Shown piece by piece: positions 16,949-26,190 of a stretch of 64,000 nt of DNA (its first letter is position 1; the number at the start of each line of letters is the position of its first letter). The translations under genes and the position numbers were made by a program. The stretch is from Fluviibacter sp041311015 (GTDB lineage Bacteria; Pseudomonadota; Gammaproteobacteria; Burkholderiales; Rhodocyclaceae): NCBI GenBank assembly GCA_041311015.1, contig JBFYKG010000001.1, positions 1 through 64,000 on the forward strand, given 5' to 3'. The notes under the pieces are model-generated. The model searched no databases. It was not told the origin of the DNA and saw only the letters and a program-made list of their open reading frames with translations.

Positions 16949-19458
16949 TAAACGGCCATCCCGGTTTCACTCATGCTGAAATAGCGCGCGTTCAATGTGT
17001 CGCTCAGCGACATAATCTCTTGCTCCAACCGCACAAAGTCGGCACGCAGGGCCTTAATCGTGGGAATACCACCCAGCGACCATTCGGTGAGGAGAATGCT
17101 GGTCTCTTCGAGGCCAGCCAGGCTGATGCCGGTATCGCGCCCCAGCCGTTCGAGCGCCTGCTGCGCCCCATCCACCTGGAATCGCAGGGAACGTGGGTTG
17201 GTGCCGTCCAGAAGCACGATGTCGCGGACTGATCGCCAGGTGGCGATACCGGTGGTCTGGCTGCGGAACGAGCCGGATGAGTCGGTGAGGTCCAGCAACC
17301 AGTCTAGCGGTTGTGTCTGCTCGCTCTCGGCGCCGGCCGCATCCAGTTGACCAATCGCAACCTCCAGAGCGGCCGCTAGGAGCACCAGCCGTTCCAATCG
17401 TCGGCCCAAGGACAGAAAACGCCATCCGGCATCGCGGTTCATGGCGTCCAGAGAAAACCCAGAGAGTGCCGCCAATCCGGAAATGGCCCGGTCGAGCCAG
17501 ACCAGCGTTGGGCCCAGCGTACTGCTTTCGGTTAAGGCAGGATCATTCACCAGCCGGTTCATTGCCCGCCAGTGGTCGTGCGACAAGCGGTCCCGTAAAG
17601 AAAATGCCACGCGGCCAAGTTGCGCCAGTGTCTCGGCCAAACCCTGACCATGTCGGGGATGCGTCGCACAGCGGATCAACTGTTCAACCGGCATCCGGGC
17701 CGTATCTGTCACACCTTCCGGCAGGGTGACCAAACCGTAGCGCCACACCAAGTCGTGTAGCGCCACCGCCCCTTTGCGGCGCGCATGATGCAACCGCTCG
17801 CTCAGGGTCAGCCGGAGGAGTCGCGCCATGCCCTCGGCCCGTTCGGTATAGCGCCCCATCCAGAACAGATTCTCGGCCACGCGTGAAGGTACGCCGGTGT
17901 GGGTCATCGGAGTGGTGGCATCCGAGCGCTCCGGGAAGAACTCCAGCGCGTCACTGGTGCCCCCCTGAAGCACCCAGGTGTCCTTGGATGCCCCGCCGCG
18001 CTGCATGGAAACCACCCGAGCATCTCGATGCGATTCGACCCGTGTCAGGCCCCCGGCCATGACCTGATAACCTTGCGCCGCGGCCACGGCAAAAGCGCGC
18101 AGACCAACCGACCGCGCCTCCAGCGTCAGGCTGCCGGGGCGTCGATTGAGCATGGGCGCCTGCGACAGACGCACCCACTCCTGAGCAACAAAGGCATCGG
18201 GTGTCGCTTCGATACGGGCCAGTAGCGCGTCGCGCTGCGCTGCGTCCAGATCCTGCCCGAAGATCGGCTGGAACGTGCCGATGCCATGCACCGATTTGAT
18301 GACCAGATCATCCATGTGCGCCCGGACATAATCCATGGCTGCCTGTTCCCCACACCACCAGGTGGCCACCGATGGCAAGGCCAGTTCTTCGCCCAATAGG
18401 AAGCGACACGCCGCCGGTAGAAACCCCTGCAAGGCCACAGACTCGGCCACGCCGGCGCCCAGCGCATTGGCCATCAGTACCGTGCCTCGCCGCGCACAAT
18501 CCATCAGCCCGGCAATACCCAATGCCGAGTCACTCCGCAACTCAAGCGGGTCACAAAAAACATCATCCTGCCGACGCAGGATGGCATGCACACGCTGCAG
18601 TCCGTTGATTGTTTTCAGCCAGACAAAACCATCACGAACCACCAGGTCACCGCCTTCGACCAGCGGAAACCCGAGGTAGCGCGCAAGCAACGAATGTTCG
18701 TAATAGGTTTCGTTCAGCGGGCCCGGCGTCAGCACCACGATGCGTGGTGCCTCGCCGCCGCAAGGCGCATGAAATGCCAATGACTCACGCAAGGTGCTAA
18801 AGAAGTCGTTCAGTGAGGCCACGGGCATCTGGGCCAGCAACTCGGGGAAGGCCCGGCTCATGATCAGCCGGTTCTCTAGGGCGTAACCCGCACCGGAGGG
18901 CGCCTGGGTCCGGTCTCCTACGGCCCACCACTGGCCATCGGGTGACCGCAACAGGTCGACGGCATAGCTATGCAGAAAGATATCGCCTGGTGCCTGAGTG
19001 CCAAACGCTGCGGGCAACCAGCCACCCGCACCATAGATAACCTCTGGCGGAATGATCCCCTGATGCAACAGCGTCTGGGGCCCGTACACATCCGCCAGAA
19101 TCCGGTTCAGCAGTCGGGCACGTTGGGCAAGGCCGTACGAGAGGGTGGCCCACTCATCGTGCGGTAGCACGAGTGGCAATTCATCCAGCGCCCATAGGCG
19201 ATCACGGCCCTGTGGGTCGGCATAAATCGTGTAGGTAATGCCCTCGTCACGAATGTGCTGCTGCGCGCTTGCCAACCTTGATTCGATATCCGCCGTCCGC
19301 ATGCTGCCGAGCAGATCAAACACGGGCAACCAGTGGGGACGGACCTCGCCACCTACCCCGCAGAGTTCATCAAAACGCTCTGCCGACGCGACCCGCCGGG
19401 CATAGCCGGCGAGTAACGGCGACGTTTCCGTCGATGGATTCGGTACGGCAGCGGCCAT
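16948..19458 (-). CDS. Circularly permuted ATP-grasp protein fused to alpha-E domain
   Basis: 836 residues. Residues about 60-500 form a type 2 circularly permuted ATP-grasp ligase (GDRTQAPSGAGYALENRL, LGIAGLMDCARRGTVLMANA, DDLVIKSVHGIGTFQPIFG). Residues about 530-830 form an alpha-E helical domain (RVAENLFWMGRYTERAEGMARLLRL, FLSLGRRLERLVLLAAALE). In the upstream set these modules are two separate genes. ATP-grasp enzymes join a carboxylate to an amine through an acyl phosphate; the alpha-E role is unknown. The segment VHGIGTFQPIFG replaces VHGAGGYGMLIG of the stand-alone paralog, so the active site differs. It lies 20 bases after the DUF2126 gene. Confidence 0.9.
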   Translation of the reverse strand: MAAAVPNPSTETSPLLAGYARRVASAERFDELCGVGGEVRPHWLPVFDLLGSMRTADIESRLASAQQHIRDEGITYTIYADPQGRDRLWALDELPLVLPHDEWATLSYGLAQRARLLNRILADVYGPQTLLHQGIIPPEVIYGAGGWLPAAFGTQAPGDIFLHSYAVDLLRSPDGQWWAVGDRTQAPSGAGYALENRLIMSRAFPELLAQMPVASLNDFFSTLRESLAFHAPCGGEAPRIVVLTPGPLNETYYEHSLLARYLGFPLVEGGDLVVRDGFVWLKTINGLQRVHAILRRQDDVFCDPLELRSDSALGIAGLMDCARRGTVLMANALGAGVAESVALQGFLPAACRFLLGEELALPSVATWWCGEQAAMDYVRAHMDDLVIKSVHGIGTFQPIFGQDLDAAQRDALLARIEATPDAFVAQEWVRLSQAPMLNRRPGSLTLEARSVGLRAFAVAAAQGYQVMAGGLTRVESHRDARVVSMQRGGASKDTWVLQGGTSDALEFFPERSDATTPMTHTGVPSRVAENLFWMGRYTERAEGMARLLRLTLSERLHHARRKGAVALHDLVWRYGLVTLPEGVTDTARMPVEQLIRCATHPRHGQGLAETLAQLGRVAFSLRDRLSHDHWRAMNRLVNDPALTESSTLGPTLVWLDRAISGLAALSGFSLDAMNRDAGWRFLSLGRRLERLVLLAAALEVAIGQLDAAGAESEQTQPLDWLLDLTDSSGSFRSQTTGIATWRSVRDIVLLDGTNPRSLRFQVDGAQQALERLGRDTGISLAGLEETSILLTEWSLGGIPTIKALRADFVRLEQEIMSLSDTLNARYFSMSETGMAV

Positions 19459-19478
19459 GAATCAGCAGAGTTAGTCGA

Positions 19479-22400
19479 TCAGTTCAGACGAAGGTCCAGC
19501 GTCAACGGAAAATCCGGGTTTAGATGACTCGGGTTGACGCGTACGCTGCCCGGAGTATGACCGATCCGGAAAAACCTCGCCAGACGTCGCGCTTCGGCCT
19601 CGTAGGCATTCACCGGGAAGGTGTCGTAATTGCGGCCACCGGGGTGGGCCACATGGTACTGACAGCCCCCCAGAGAACGATGCATCCAGGTATCGACCAG
19701 ATCAAAGGTCAGCGGCGCATGGACACCAATGGTCGGGTGCAAGCAGTTAGGTGGTTGCCAGGCACGATAACGCACACCGGCCACATACTCGCCCTGCACC
19801 CCTGTTGGATGCAATGGCACCACCTCGCCATTACAGGTCACCACATGGCGGCCCTCGACGTAACCATTCACCTTGACCTGGATGCGTTCGAGCGATGAAT
19901 CCACATAACGCACTGTCCCACCCTGCATGCCTTCCTCGCCCATCACATGCCAGGGTTCGAGCGCGACCCTCAGGTCCATGCGGACGTTATGGACATCCAT
20001 CTCGCCAATGTGCGGGAACCGGAATTCGAAGTGCGGCGCAAACCACTCGGCCTTGAAGGCATAGCCCGACAGATTCAGTTCTTCGATCACATCGCAGAGA
20101 TCGGCCCAGACAAAATGAGGCAGCATGAACCGGTCGTGCAGACCCGTGCCCCAGCGTATCAGACTCGAGGGCTGGTAAGGCTGCTGCCAGAACTTAGCGA
20201 TGAGCGCGCGCATCAGCAACTGCTGCGCCAGACTCATGTGGGCATGCGGGGGCATTTCGAAGGCCCGCATCTCCAGCAGGCCCAGTCGACCCGTTGAGCT
20301 ATCCGGTGAGTACAGCTTGTCGATGCAGAACTCGGCCCGGTGGGTATTGCCAGTCACGTCGACTAACAGGTTACGTAGCACCCGGTCGATCATCCACGGC
20401 GGGATGTTATTGAACAGGCCGTTCTGCCGACGCAACTCTTCAAAGGCGACTTCCAGCTCACGCACGGACTCGTGACGCGCCTCATCGACCCGGGGCGCCT
20501 GGCTGGTCGGCCCGATGAAGAGCCCGGAGAACAGATAGGACAACGCCGGGTGGTTGTGCCAGTACGCCACCATACTCGCCAGGAGATCGGGCCGGCGCAG
20601 GAAGGGCGAGTCATTGGGCGTTGCCCCACCCAGCACAAAATGGTTACCACCGCCGGTGCCCGTGTGACGGCCATCGAGCATGAACTTTTCAGTCGACAGG
20701 CGTGTCTGATGCGCGGCATCGTAGAGGAAGTTGGTGTGATGCGTCAGCTCGGCCCAGCTGCTGGCCGGCTGCACGTTGACTTCGATCACCCCGGGGTCGG
20801 GCGTCACGCGCAATACAGTTAAGCGCATATCGCGAGGCGGCTCGTAGCCCTCAATGACCACCGGCAGCCCCATGTTTTCTGCCGTCGCCTCAACCGCCGC
20901 CAACACCTCGAGGTAGTCCTCCAAGCATAAGGTGGGCGGCATGAAGATATACAGCTTGCCCTGCCGGGGTTCGGCACACATGGCGGTGCGCGTGATCCAG
21001 CCAGCCGACTCGAACATCTGCGGTTTTTTCAACGCCTCCAGCGGATCGCTGGTAACGCGATAGCGCCCCACGCCGACAGCTGCGGACTCCGGTGCTTGCG
21101 CGCCGCCTGCTACACGAATGCGCAGTTGTTCATGCGTCGGCAATGGCGGCTGTTCCACCGTTGGGTCTGGCGCGTTGACATAGGGGAAATCACCCCGAGA
21201 ACACCAGGGTTGCGAATCCAGCGGCAAGCGGTACCCGAGCGGCGAATCCCCCGGGATCAGGTAACAGCGTTCATCACGCAGGAACCAGGGGCCACTCTGC
21301 CAGCGTTCGCTGCCATAGCTTCGCAGAATCGGCAGCACGTGGCCGATCGTTTTATCCAGGCCCTGCATGTAGACCTTGCGCAAGCGGTCGCGCTCCAGCT
21401 CATCATCGAGCCTCGAATCAAAGGGATCCACATTCTCTGGCAGACGGCGCTCACGCCACAGGTAATACCAGACATCTTCAAAAGCGGGGAATACCCATTT
21501 CTCGGCAACGCCCAGGCGGATGGCAACGCCTTTGAGGAAAGCCGCAGCATCTTCGGCGGTCACACAATAATCGGTCCGCTCATCGGCGACCAGACTGGGA
21601 TTCAACCAGAGAGGTTCGCCATCTTTGCGCCAGAAGATATTGAGCGACCAGCGGGGCAGCTGCTCTCCGGGATACCACTTACCTTGCCCGTAATGCCGAA
21701 GACCATACGGGGCATATTCGGCGCGGAGCTTGTCGAGCAGCGAGGCGCTGAGCAGGCGTTTCGTTGGGCCCATGGCTTCGGTGTTCCACTCTGCACCATC
21801 CCGGTCATCCACCGAGACAAAGGTGGGCTCACCCCCTTGCGTCAGTCGCACATCCAGGCGGGCCAGATCCGCATCAACCTGGCCACCCATGGCATCGATC
21901 TCAAGCCATGCCTCTTCGGTATAGGGTTTGGTGACACGCGGCGCTTCCCAGATCCGGGTGACCTGCATGCTGTGCTCGAACTCGCACTCGCATTCGTCGA
22001 GACCGCCCGACACGGGGGCGGCCGAGCTCGGGTCTGGTGAACACGCCACTGGAATATGGCCTTCGCCGGCAAGCAACCCCGAGGTAGGGTCGAGCCCGAT
22101 CCAGCCCGCACCGGGCAGATAGACTTCGCACCACGCATGGAGGTCGGTGAAGTCAATTTCAGGGCCCGAGGGACCATCGAGCGATTTGATATCCGGCGCC
22201 AGCTGGATCAGGTAGCCGGAGACAAAGCGTGCAGCCAACCCCAGGTGTCTGAGCAACTGCACCAGCAGCCAGGCCGAATCACGGCAGGAGCCAGAGCGCT
22301 TGGTCAGCGTTTCTTCCGGCGATTGCACACCGGGCTCCATCCGGATCGTGTAGCTAATGTCCTGCTGCAGGCGCTGATTGAGTCCAACGAGAAAATCAAT

Positions 22401-22823
22401 GGTCCGCACCTTCTCATGCGGAATCGTTGCGAGATAAGCTCTGAATGCCGGGGTCAGACCCAAACAGGCGCGATAGGGTTGCAACTCGTGCGCCTGTTCT
22501 GCCGGGTAGGAAAACGGAAAGACCTCGGCCTCGGGCTCGAGAAAGAAATCAAAGGGATTGTGGACGGCCATCTCCGCCACAAAATCCACCTCGATTCTGA
22601 ATTCAGTGGTCTTTTCCGGAAAGACCATGCGCGCCAGATAGTTGGCCTGTGGGTCCTGCTGCCAGTTGATAAAGTGCTCACCAGGCAGAACCCGCATCGA
22701 GTAGCTCAGGATCCGGGTTCGCGCATGCGGACAGGGTCTGAGCCGGATGATCTGCGGCCCCAGGTTAATGGGGCGATCGTAGCGATAGTGGGTGACGTGA
22801 TTGAGGGCAACGTGAATGGACAC
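19479..22823 (-). CDS. Transglutaminase-DUF2126 fusion, putative amidoligase
   Basis: 1114 residues from GTG 22823 (GGAG 7 bases upstream). N-terminal transglutaminase with Cys180 (RSGSCRDSAW), His229 (DLHAWCEVY) and Asp245 (IGLDPTSG); a complete triad. After about residue 300 follows a long DUF2126 region, described in Pfam as a putative amidoligase, with GVIEVNVQPASSWAEL, TGTGGGNHFVLGGATP and MVAYWHNHPALSYLFSG. One polypeptide may thus make and break amide bonds. Fourth gene of the six-gene operon and first of its second half, with its own sigma-54-type promoter in the preceding gap. Confidence 0.9.
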   Translation of the reverse strand: MSIHVALNHVTHYRYDRPINLGPQIIRLRPCPHARTRILSYSMRVLPGEHFINWQQDPQANYLARMVFPEKTTEFRIEVDFVAEMAVHNPFDFFLEPEAEVFPFSYPAEQAHELQPYRACLGLTPAFRAYLATIPHEKVRTIDFLVGLNQRLQQDISYTIRMEPGVQSPEETLTKRSGSCRDSAWLLVQLLRHLGLAARFVSGYLIQLAPDIKSLDGPSGPEIDFTDLHAWCEVYLPGAGWIGLDPTSGLLAGEGHIPVACSPDPSSAAPVSGGLDECECEFEHSMQVTRIWEAPRVTKPYTEEAWLEIDAMGGQVDADLARLDVRLTQGGEPTFVSVDDRDGAEWNTEAMGPTKRLLSASLLDKLRAEYAPYGLRHYGQGKWYPGEQLPRWSLNIFWRKDGEPLWLNPSLVADERTDYCVTAEDAAAFLKGVAIRLGVAEKWVFPAFEDVWYYLWRERRLPENVDPFDSRLDDELERDRLRKVYMQGLDKTIGHVLPILRSYGSERWQSGPWFLRDERCYLIPGDSPLGYRLPLDSQPWCSRGDFPYVNAPDPTVEQPPLPTHEQLRIRVAGGAQAPESAAVGVGRYRVTSDPLEALKKPQMFESAGWITRTAMCAEPRQGKLYIFMPPTLCLEDYLEVLAAVEATAENMGLPVVIEGYEPPRDMRLTVLRVTPDPGVIEVNVQPASSWAELTHHTNFLYDAAHQTRLSTEKFMLDGRHTGTGGGNHFVLGGATPNDSPFLRRPDLLASMVAYWHNHPALSYLFSGLFIGPTSQAPRVDEARHESVRELEVAFEELRRQNGLFNNIPPWMIDRVLRNLLVDVTGNTHRAEFCIDKLYSPDSSTGRLGLLEMRAFEMPPHAHMSLAQQLLMRALIAKFWQQPYQPSSLIRWGTGLHDRFMLPHFVWADLCDVIEELNLSGYAFKAEWFAPHFEFRFPHIGEMDVHNVRMDLRVALEPWHVMGEEGMQGGTVRYVDSSLERIQVKVNGYVEGRHVVTCNGEVVPLHPTGVQGEYVAGVRYRAWQPPNCLHPTIGVHAPLTFDLVDTWMHRSLGGCQYHVAHPGGRNYDTFPVNAYEAEARRLARFFRIGHTPGSVRVNPSHLNPDFPLTLDLRLN

Positions 22824-22861
22824 AGCACAGCTCCGGAGGGATCATGAACACACCCTCTGTT

Positions 22862-22879
22862 ACGCAAAAGCTGTGCCAA
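22862..22879 (-). promoter_or_regulatory. Sigma-54 (RpoN) promoter before the DUF2126 gene
   Basis: On the minus strand TTGGCACAGCTTTTGCGT: GG at 22877-22876 (-24), exactly 10 bases, GC at 22865-22864 (-12). Against the consensus TGGCACG-N4-TTGC only one fixed base differs (A for G at position 7). It lies in the 61-base gap between anbu and the GTG start at 22823; transcription would begin near 22852, leaving a leader of about 29 bases that contains the ribosome-binding site. Confidence 0.7.
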
Positions 22880-22884
22880 TGCGC

Positions 22885-23706
22885 CTACTGTTGACCGGCC
22901 AAAGTCTGGATTGAATGCGTGGGACGGGTTTCGGCAACGCTGCCGACCCGCAACGAGACAAGACGCGCCTCTTCTGCGCTGGTCTCTGTCCAAACCGGAT
23001 TGGGCAACGCACTGAAGACTTCCTTCAGTTTTTCACCCCAGGTGGTATGGATCTGATCGAAATAGGCGTTGCTGGCATCAATATGACTGAAATGCGTCAC
23101 TTCAAGCGTATCGGTCTTGTAGACCAGCATGTCGAGCGGTAGGCCCACCGACAGGTTGGATCGCAGGGTCGAATCCATCGAGACGAGCGCACATTTGGCG
23201 GCATCGCCCAGCGATGTTTCGGGACGGATCACCCGATCCAGAATCGGTTTGCCGTACTTGGATTCGCCAATCTGAATGTAGGGTTTCTCGTCCGCACACT
23301 CGATAAAGTTGCCGGCCGAATAGACTTCGAAAATTCGGCAGCGCTCCCGCCCGATCTGGCCACCGACAATCAGACTGCAATTGAAGTCGATCCCGAACTG
23401 CTGCAGGGCCTTGGCATCGCGATGATGCACAAAGCGGACCGCATCACCCACACACTGGGCGACCTCGTACATGGATTGTGCTGCCAGAAGCCCTTTGTCC
23501 GACTCCATGATCTCTGCCAGATGCTGGCGCACAGCCTGCGTAATTGCCAGATTGCCGGCGGACATCATGACGATGACCCGGTCGCCCGGTCGCTCGACAA
23601 TACTCATCTTGCGGAAGGTACTGATCTGATCGATGCCGGCATTGGTCCGCGCGTCGGAAAGAAATACCAGACCCGCGTCAAGGCGGAGGGCAACACAATA
23701 AGTCAT
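22885..23706 (-). CDS. anbu: Anbu, bacterial proteasome-like peptidase
   Basis: 273 residues. Starts MTYCVALRLDAGLVFLSD; after Met removal Thr1 is the expected nucleophile, with Asp17 (in SDARTNAG) and a Lys at position 32 (STFRKMS) as proteasome-type partners. Other landmarks: DCNSL-like FNCSLIVGGQIG, YSAGNFIECADEKPYIQIGESKYGKPILDR (cited by ends). Anbu is a cytoplasmic Ntn-hydrolase that assembles in open rings or helices; its natural substrate is unknown. It lies 15 bases after the alpha-E gene and with its neighbours forms the classical Anbu cluster (ATP-grasp, alpha-E, transglutaminase). Confidence 0.93.
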   Translation of the reverse strand: MTYCVALRLDAGLVFLSDARTNAGIDQISTFRKMSIVERPGDRVIVMMSAGNLAITQAVRQHLAEIMESDKGLLAAQSMYEVAQCVGDAVRFVHHRDAKALQQFGIDFNCSLIVGGQIGRERCRIFEVYSAGNFIECADEKPYIQIGESKYGKPILDRVIRPETSLGDAAKCALVSMDSTLRSNLSVGLPLDMLVYKTDTLEVTHFSHIDASNAYFDQIHTTWGEKLKEVFSALPNPVWTETSAEEARLVSLRVGSVAETRPTHSIQTLAGQQ

Positions 23707-23721
23707 AAGCAGTCAGGGGCG

Positions 23722-24687
23722 TCAGAGAACCAGAAAATCCTGACGCATTCTACCGCCCAGATCATCAATATCGGCGAGTAATCGGGTCAACCAGTCATGT
23801 AGCCCGACCTCGGCGATTTCATCCAGCGTCAGATAGCGCAGCGTGGCCGCCAGCTTGCCGGCCCGACGCCGCGTCTCTTCGGAATTGCCATTCCCCACCA
23901 GCTGCAGGTTAGCGACCACCTCATTCATGCAGGAGGCGATGGAACGGGGCATGTCCGGGTTGAGGATGAGCAGTTCGGCAACGCGGGCACCGCTGATGGT
24001 GTCCCGATACACTTTCCGGTAGGCCTCGAAAGCGGATAGCGAGCGCAGCACGGCCTCCCAGTGATAGAACTCGCGCACCGCAAATTCAGGATCATCCGGA
24101 TCGAGCATCCCGGCCTGGGCATCCTGGGTTTCGATCTGATGGAATCGCACGTCGATCATGCGCGCCGTACTATCAGCCCGCTCCAGGAAGGTACCCAGAC
24201 GGATAAAGCGGAAAGCTTCATCCTTGATCATCGTGCCGATGGTGATGCCACGCGAGAGATGCGAACGGAGCTGGACCCATTCGAAGAACTTGCCCGGCTC
24301 GGCCAGTGGCAGGCCTTCGTCACAGAGTTGAAGAAACTCGAGCCAGGTGGCATTGGTTGTTTCCCATAGCCCCGTCGTGATCTGCCCGCGGACGGCCCGC
24401 GCGTTCTCGCGGGCGTTGTGCAGACTGCACCAGATCGAGGAGGGATTCTCTTCATCTAGCACCATAAAGCGGATCACGGACTCGGGATTCACATCGCCAA
24501 ACTTCTTCCGGTAGACCGGCATCAGCTCGGCCAGACCCAGCATACCCGCCAGGCTGGCTTCGGCTTCGCGTTGCTGCCCCGGCAGCAACGACTGCTGCAG
24601 ACCGATATCAATCAGACGCGCTGTGTTTTCGGCGCGCTCGGTATAGCGGGCCATCCAGTACAAACTATCTGCGGTGCGGGAAAGCAT
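23722..24687 (-). CDS. Alpha-E domain protein (stand-alone)
   Basis: 321 residues, almost all helical. Opens MLSRTADSLYWMARYTERAENTARL, the typical alpha-E signature (first and last parts quoted within 25 residues: SRTADSLYWMARYTER), with a second repeat-like motif FIRLGTFLERADSTARMIDVR. The domain is always found with circularly permuted ATP-grasp ligases and may bind the ligase or its product; no activity has been shown to my knowledge. GAGGTAG upstream supports ATG 24687. Its C-terminal-domain homolog lies in the 836-residue fusion of the same operon. Confidence 0.92.
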   Translation of the reverse strand: MLSRTADSLYWMARYTERAENTARLIDIGLQQSLLPGQQREAEASLAGMLGLAELMPVYRKKFGDVNPESVIRFMVLDEENPSSIWCSLHNARENARAVRGQITTGLWETTNATWLEFLQLCDEGLPLAEPGKFFEWVQLRSHLSRGITIGTMIKDEAFRFIRLGTFLERADSTARMIDVRFHQIETQDAQAGMLDPDDPEFAVREFYHWEAVLRSLSAFEAYRKVYRDTISGARVAELLILNPDMPRSIASCMNEVVANLQLVGNGNSEETRRRAGKLAATLRYLTLDEIAEVGLHDWLTRLLADIDDLGGRMRQDFLVL

Positions 24688-24742
24688 GGGAACTACCTCG
24701 GGAATTTCTGCAATCGGGTCATAAAGCTAAAGTGATGGCGCA

Positions 24743-26149
24743 TCAATCGGCAGCCACCCAGGTGTCTTTGGTGCCGCCACCCTGGGAGGAGTTCACGACC
24801 AGTGAGCCCTCCTTGAGCGCAACACGCGTCAGGCCGCCGGGCACCATACGCACGCCACTCGGTGAGCTGAGCACAAAGGGGCGCAAATCAATGTGCCGGG
24901 GTGCAATGCCCTTTTCCACCATGGTGGGACAGGTCGACAACGAGAGGGTGGGCTGCGCGATATAGGCATCGGGGTGCGCCTTGAGCTTGGCGCGGAAATC
25001 CTCGATTTCGGCACGCGATGCGGCCGGGCCGATCAGCATGCCGTAGCCGCCGGCACCATGTACCTCCTTGACGACGAGCTTGTCCAGATTGTCGAGCACG
25101 TACTTCAGGGAATCGGCTTCGGAACAGATATGGGTCGGCACGTTGTGCAGGATCGGCTCCTGCCCCAGATAGAAGCGGATCATGTCCGGCACATACGGGT
25201 AGATCGACTTATCGTCGGCCACACCCGTGCCGATGGCATTAGCCAGTGTCACACGGCCGGCGCGGTAGGCCCGCATCAGGCCAGGCACGCCGAGCATCGA
25301 ATCCTTGTTAAACACTTCCGGATCCAGATAGTCATCGTCGATACGACGGTAGATGACGTCCACCCGTTTCTTGCCATGCGTGGTGTGCATGTAGACCGTA
25401 TCGTCCTCCACCATCAGATCGCGGCCCTCGACCAGCTCGACCCCCATCTGCTGGGCCAGGAAGGCATGTTCGAAATAGGCCGAGTTATAGAGGCCCGGGG
25501 TCAGCACCACCACGGTGGGGTCTTCCAGCGCATCCGGCGCACCCTGACGCAGGGTCTCGAGCAGCAGATCCGGATAATGGGCCACCGGCGCGATGCGGTG
25601 TGCACCAAAGAGGTCCGGGAACAGCCGCATCATCATCTTGCGGTTCTCCAGCATGTACGACACGCCAGACGGTACCCGCAGGTTATCTTCCAGAACGTAC
25701 CACTCGTTCTCGCCCACGCAGACCAGATCGATGCCGGCAATCATGGCGTAAATGCCGGCGGGCACATCCAGATCCAGCATCTCTTTGCGGAACTGGGCAT
25801 TACCCAGCACCCGGTTGGCCGGGATGATGCCGGCACGCAGGATATCGCCACGCCCATAGACATCCTTGAGGAACAGGTTCAGCGCCTGCACCCGCTGCGA
25901 CAGCCCCTTCTCAAGACGCGCCCAGTGCGAGGCCGGAATAATTCGGGGCACCAGGTCAAAGGGGATCAGCCGCTCGGTCCCGACATCGTCACCGTACACG
26001 GAGAAGGTGATGCCGACCTGCCGGAAGAGATGATCGGCTTCTGCCTTCTTGCCTTCCAGGAACCCGGAATGGCGCGCAGTCTTCCACCGTTCAAAGCCCT
26101 CGTAGTGGGGGCGGACGGTACCGTTTTCGAGCAACATTTCGTCAAACAT
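24743..26149 (-). CDS. Circularly permuted type 2 ATP-grasp protein (first gene of the operon)
   Basis: 468 residues from ATG 26149, with GAGGAAG upstream; the in-frame region up to 26290 is leader, not coding. Starts MFDEMLLENGTVRPHYEGF. ATP-grasp landmarks: WYVLEDNLRVPSGVSYMLEN, PGLMRAYRAGRVTLANAIGTG and LVVKEVHGAGGYGMLIGPA, the last with the nucleotide-binding Lys and Gly-rich loop intact. It closes with a conserved region (RHIDLRPFVL, PGGLTRVAL, NSSQGGGTKDTWV). Expected to form an amide or peptide-like bond at the cost of ATP. The paralogous domain in the downstream fusion is quite divergent. Confidence 0.92.
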   Translation of the reverse strand: MFDEMLLENGTVRPHYEGFERWKTARHSGFLEGKKAEADHLFRQVGITFSVYGDDVGTERLIPFDLVPRIIPASHWARLEKGLSQRVQALNLFLKDVYGRGDILRAGIIPANRVLGNAQFRKEMLDLDVPAGIYAMIAGIDLVCVGENEWYVLEDNLRVPSGVSYMLENRKMMMRLFPDLFGAHRIAPVAHYPDLLLETLRQGAPDALEDPTVVVLTPGLYNSAYFEHAFLAQQMGVELVEGRDLMVEDDTVYMHTTHGKKRVDVIYRRIDDDYLDPEVFNKDSMLGVPGLMRAYRAGRVTLANAIGTGVADDKSIYPYVPDMIRFYLGQEPILHNVPTHICSEADSLKYVLDNLDKLVVKEVHGAGGYGMLIGPAASRAEIEDFRAKLKAHPDAYIAQPTLSLSTCPTMVEKGIAPRHIDLRPFVLSSPSGVRMVPGGLTRVALKEGSLVVNSSQGGGTKDTWVAAD

Positions 26150-26190
26150 GATCTTCCTCGCCGATGCGAACTGAGAGAGTGCACCCTGAC

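Noticed and set aside
21096..22040. Plus-strand open frame of 314 codons opposite the DUF2126 gene
   Set aside because: Antisense shadow with no recognizable domain or translation signals.
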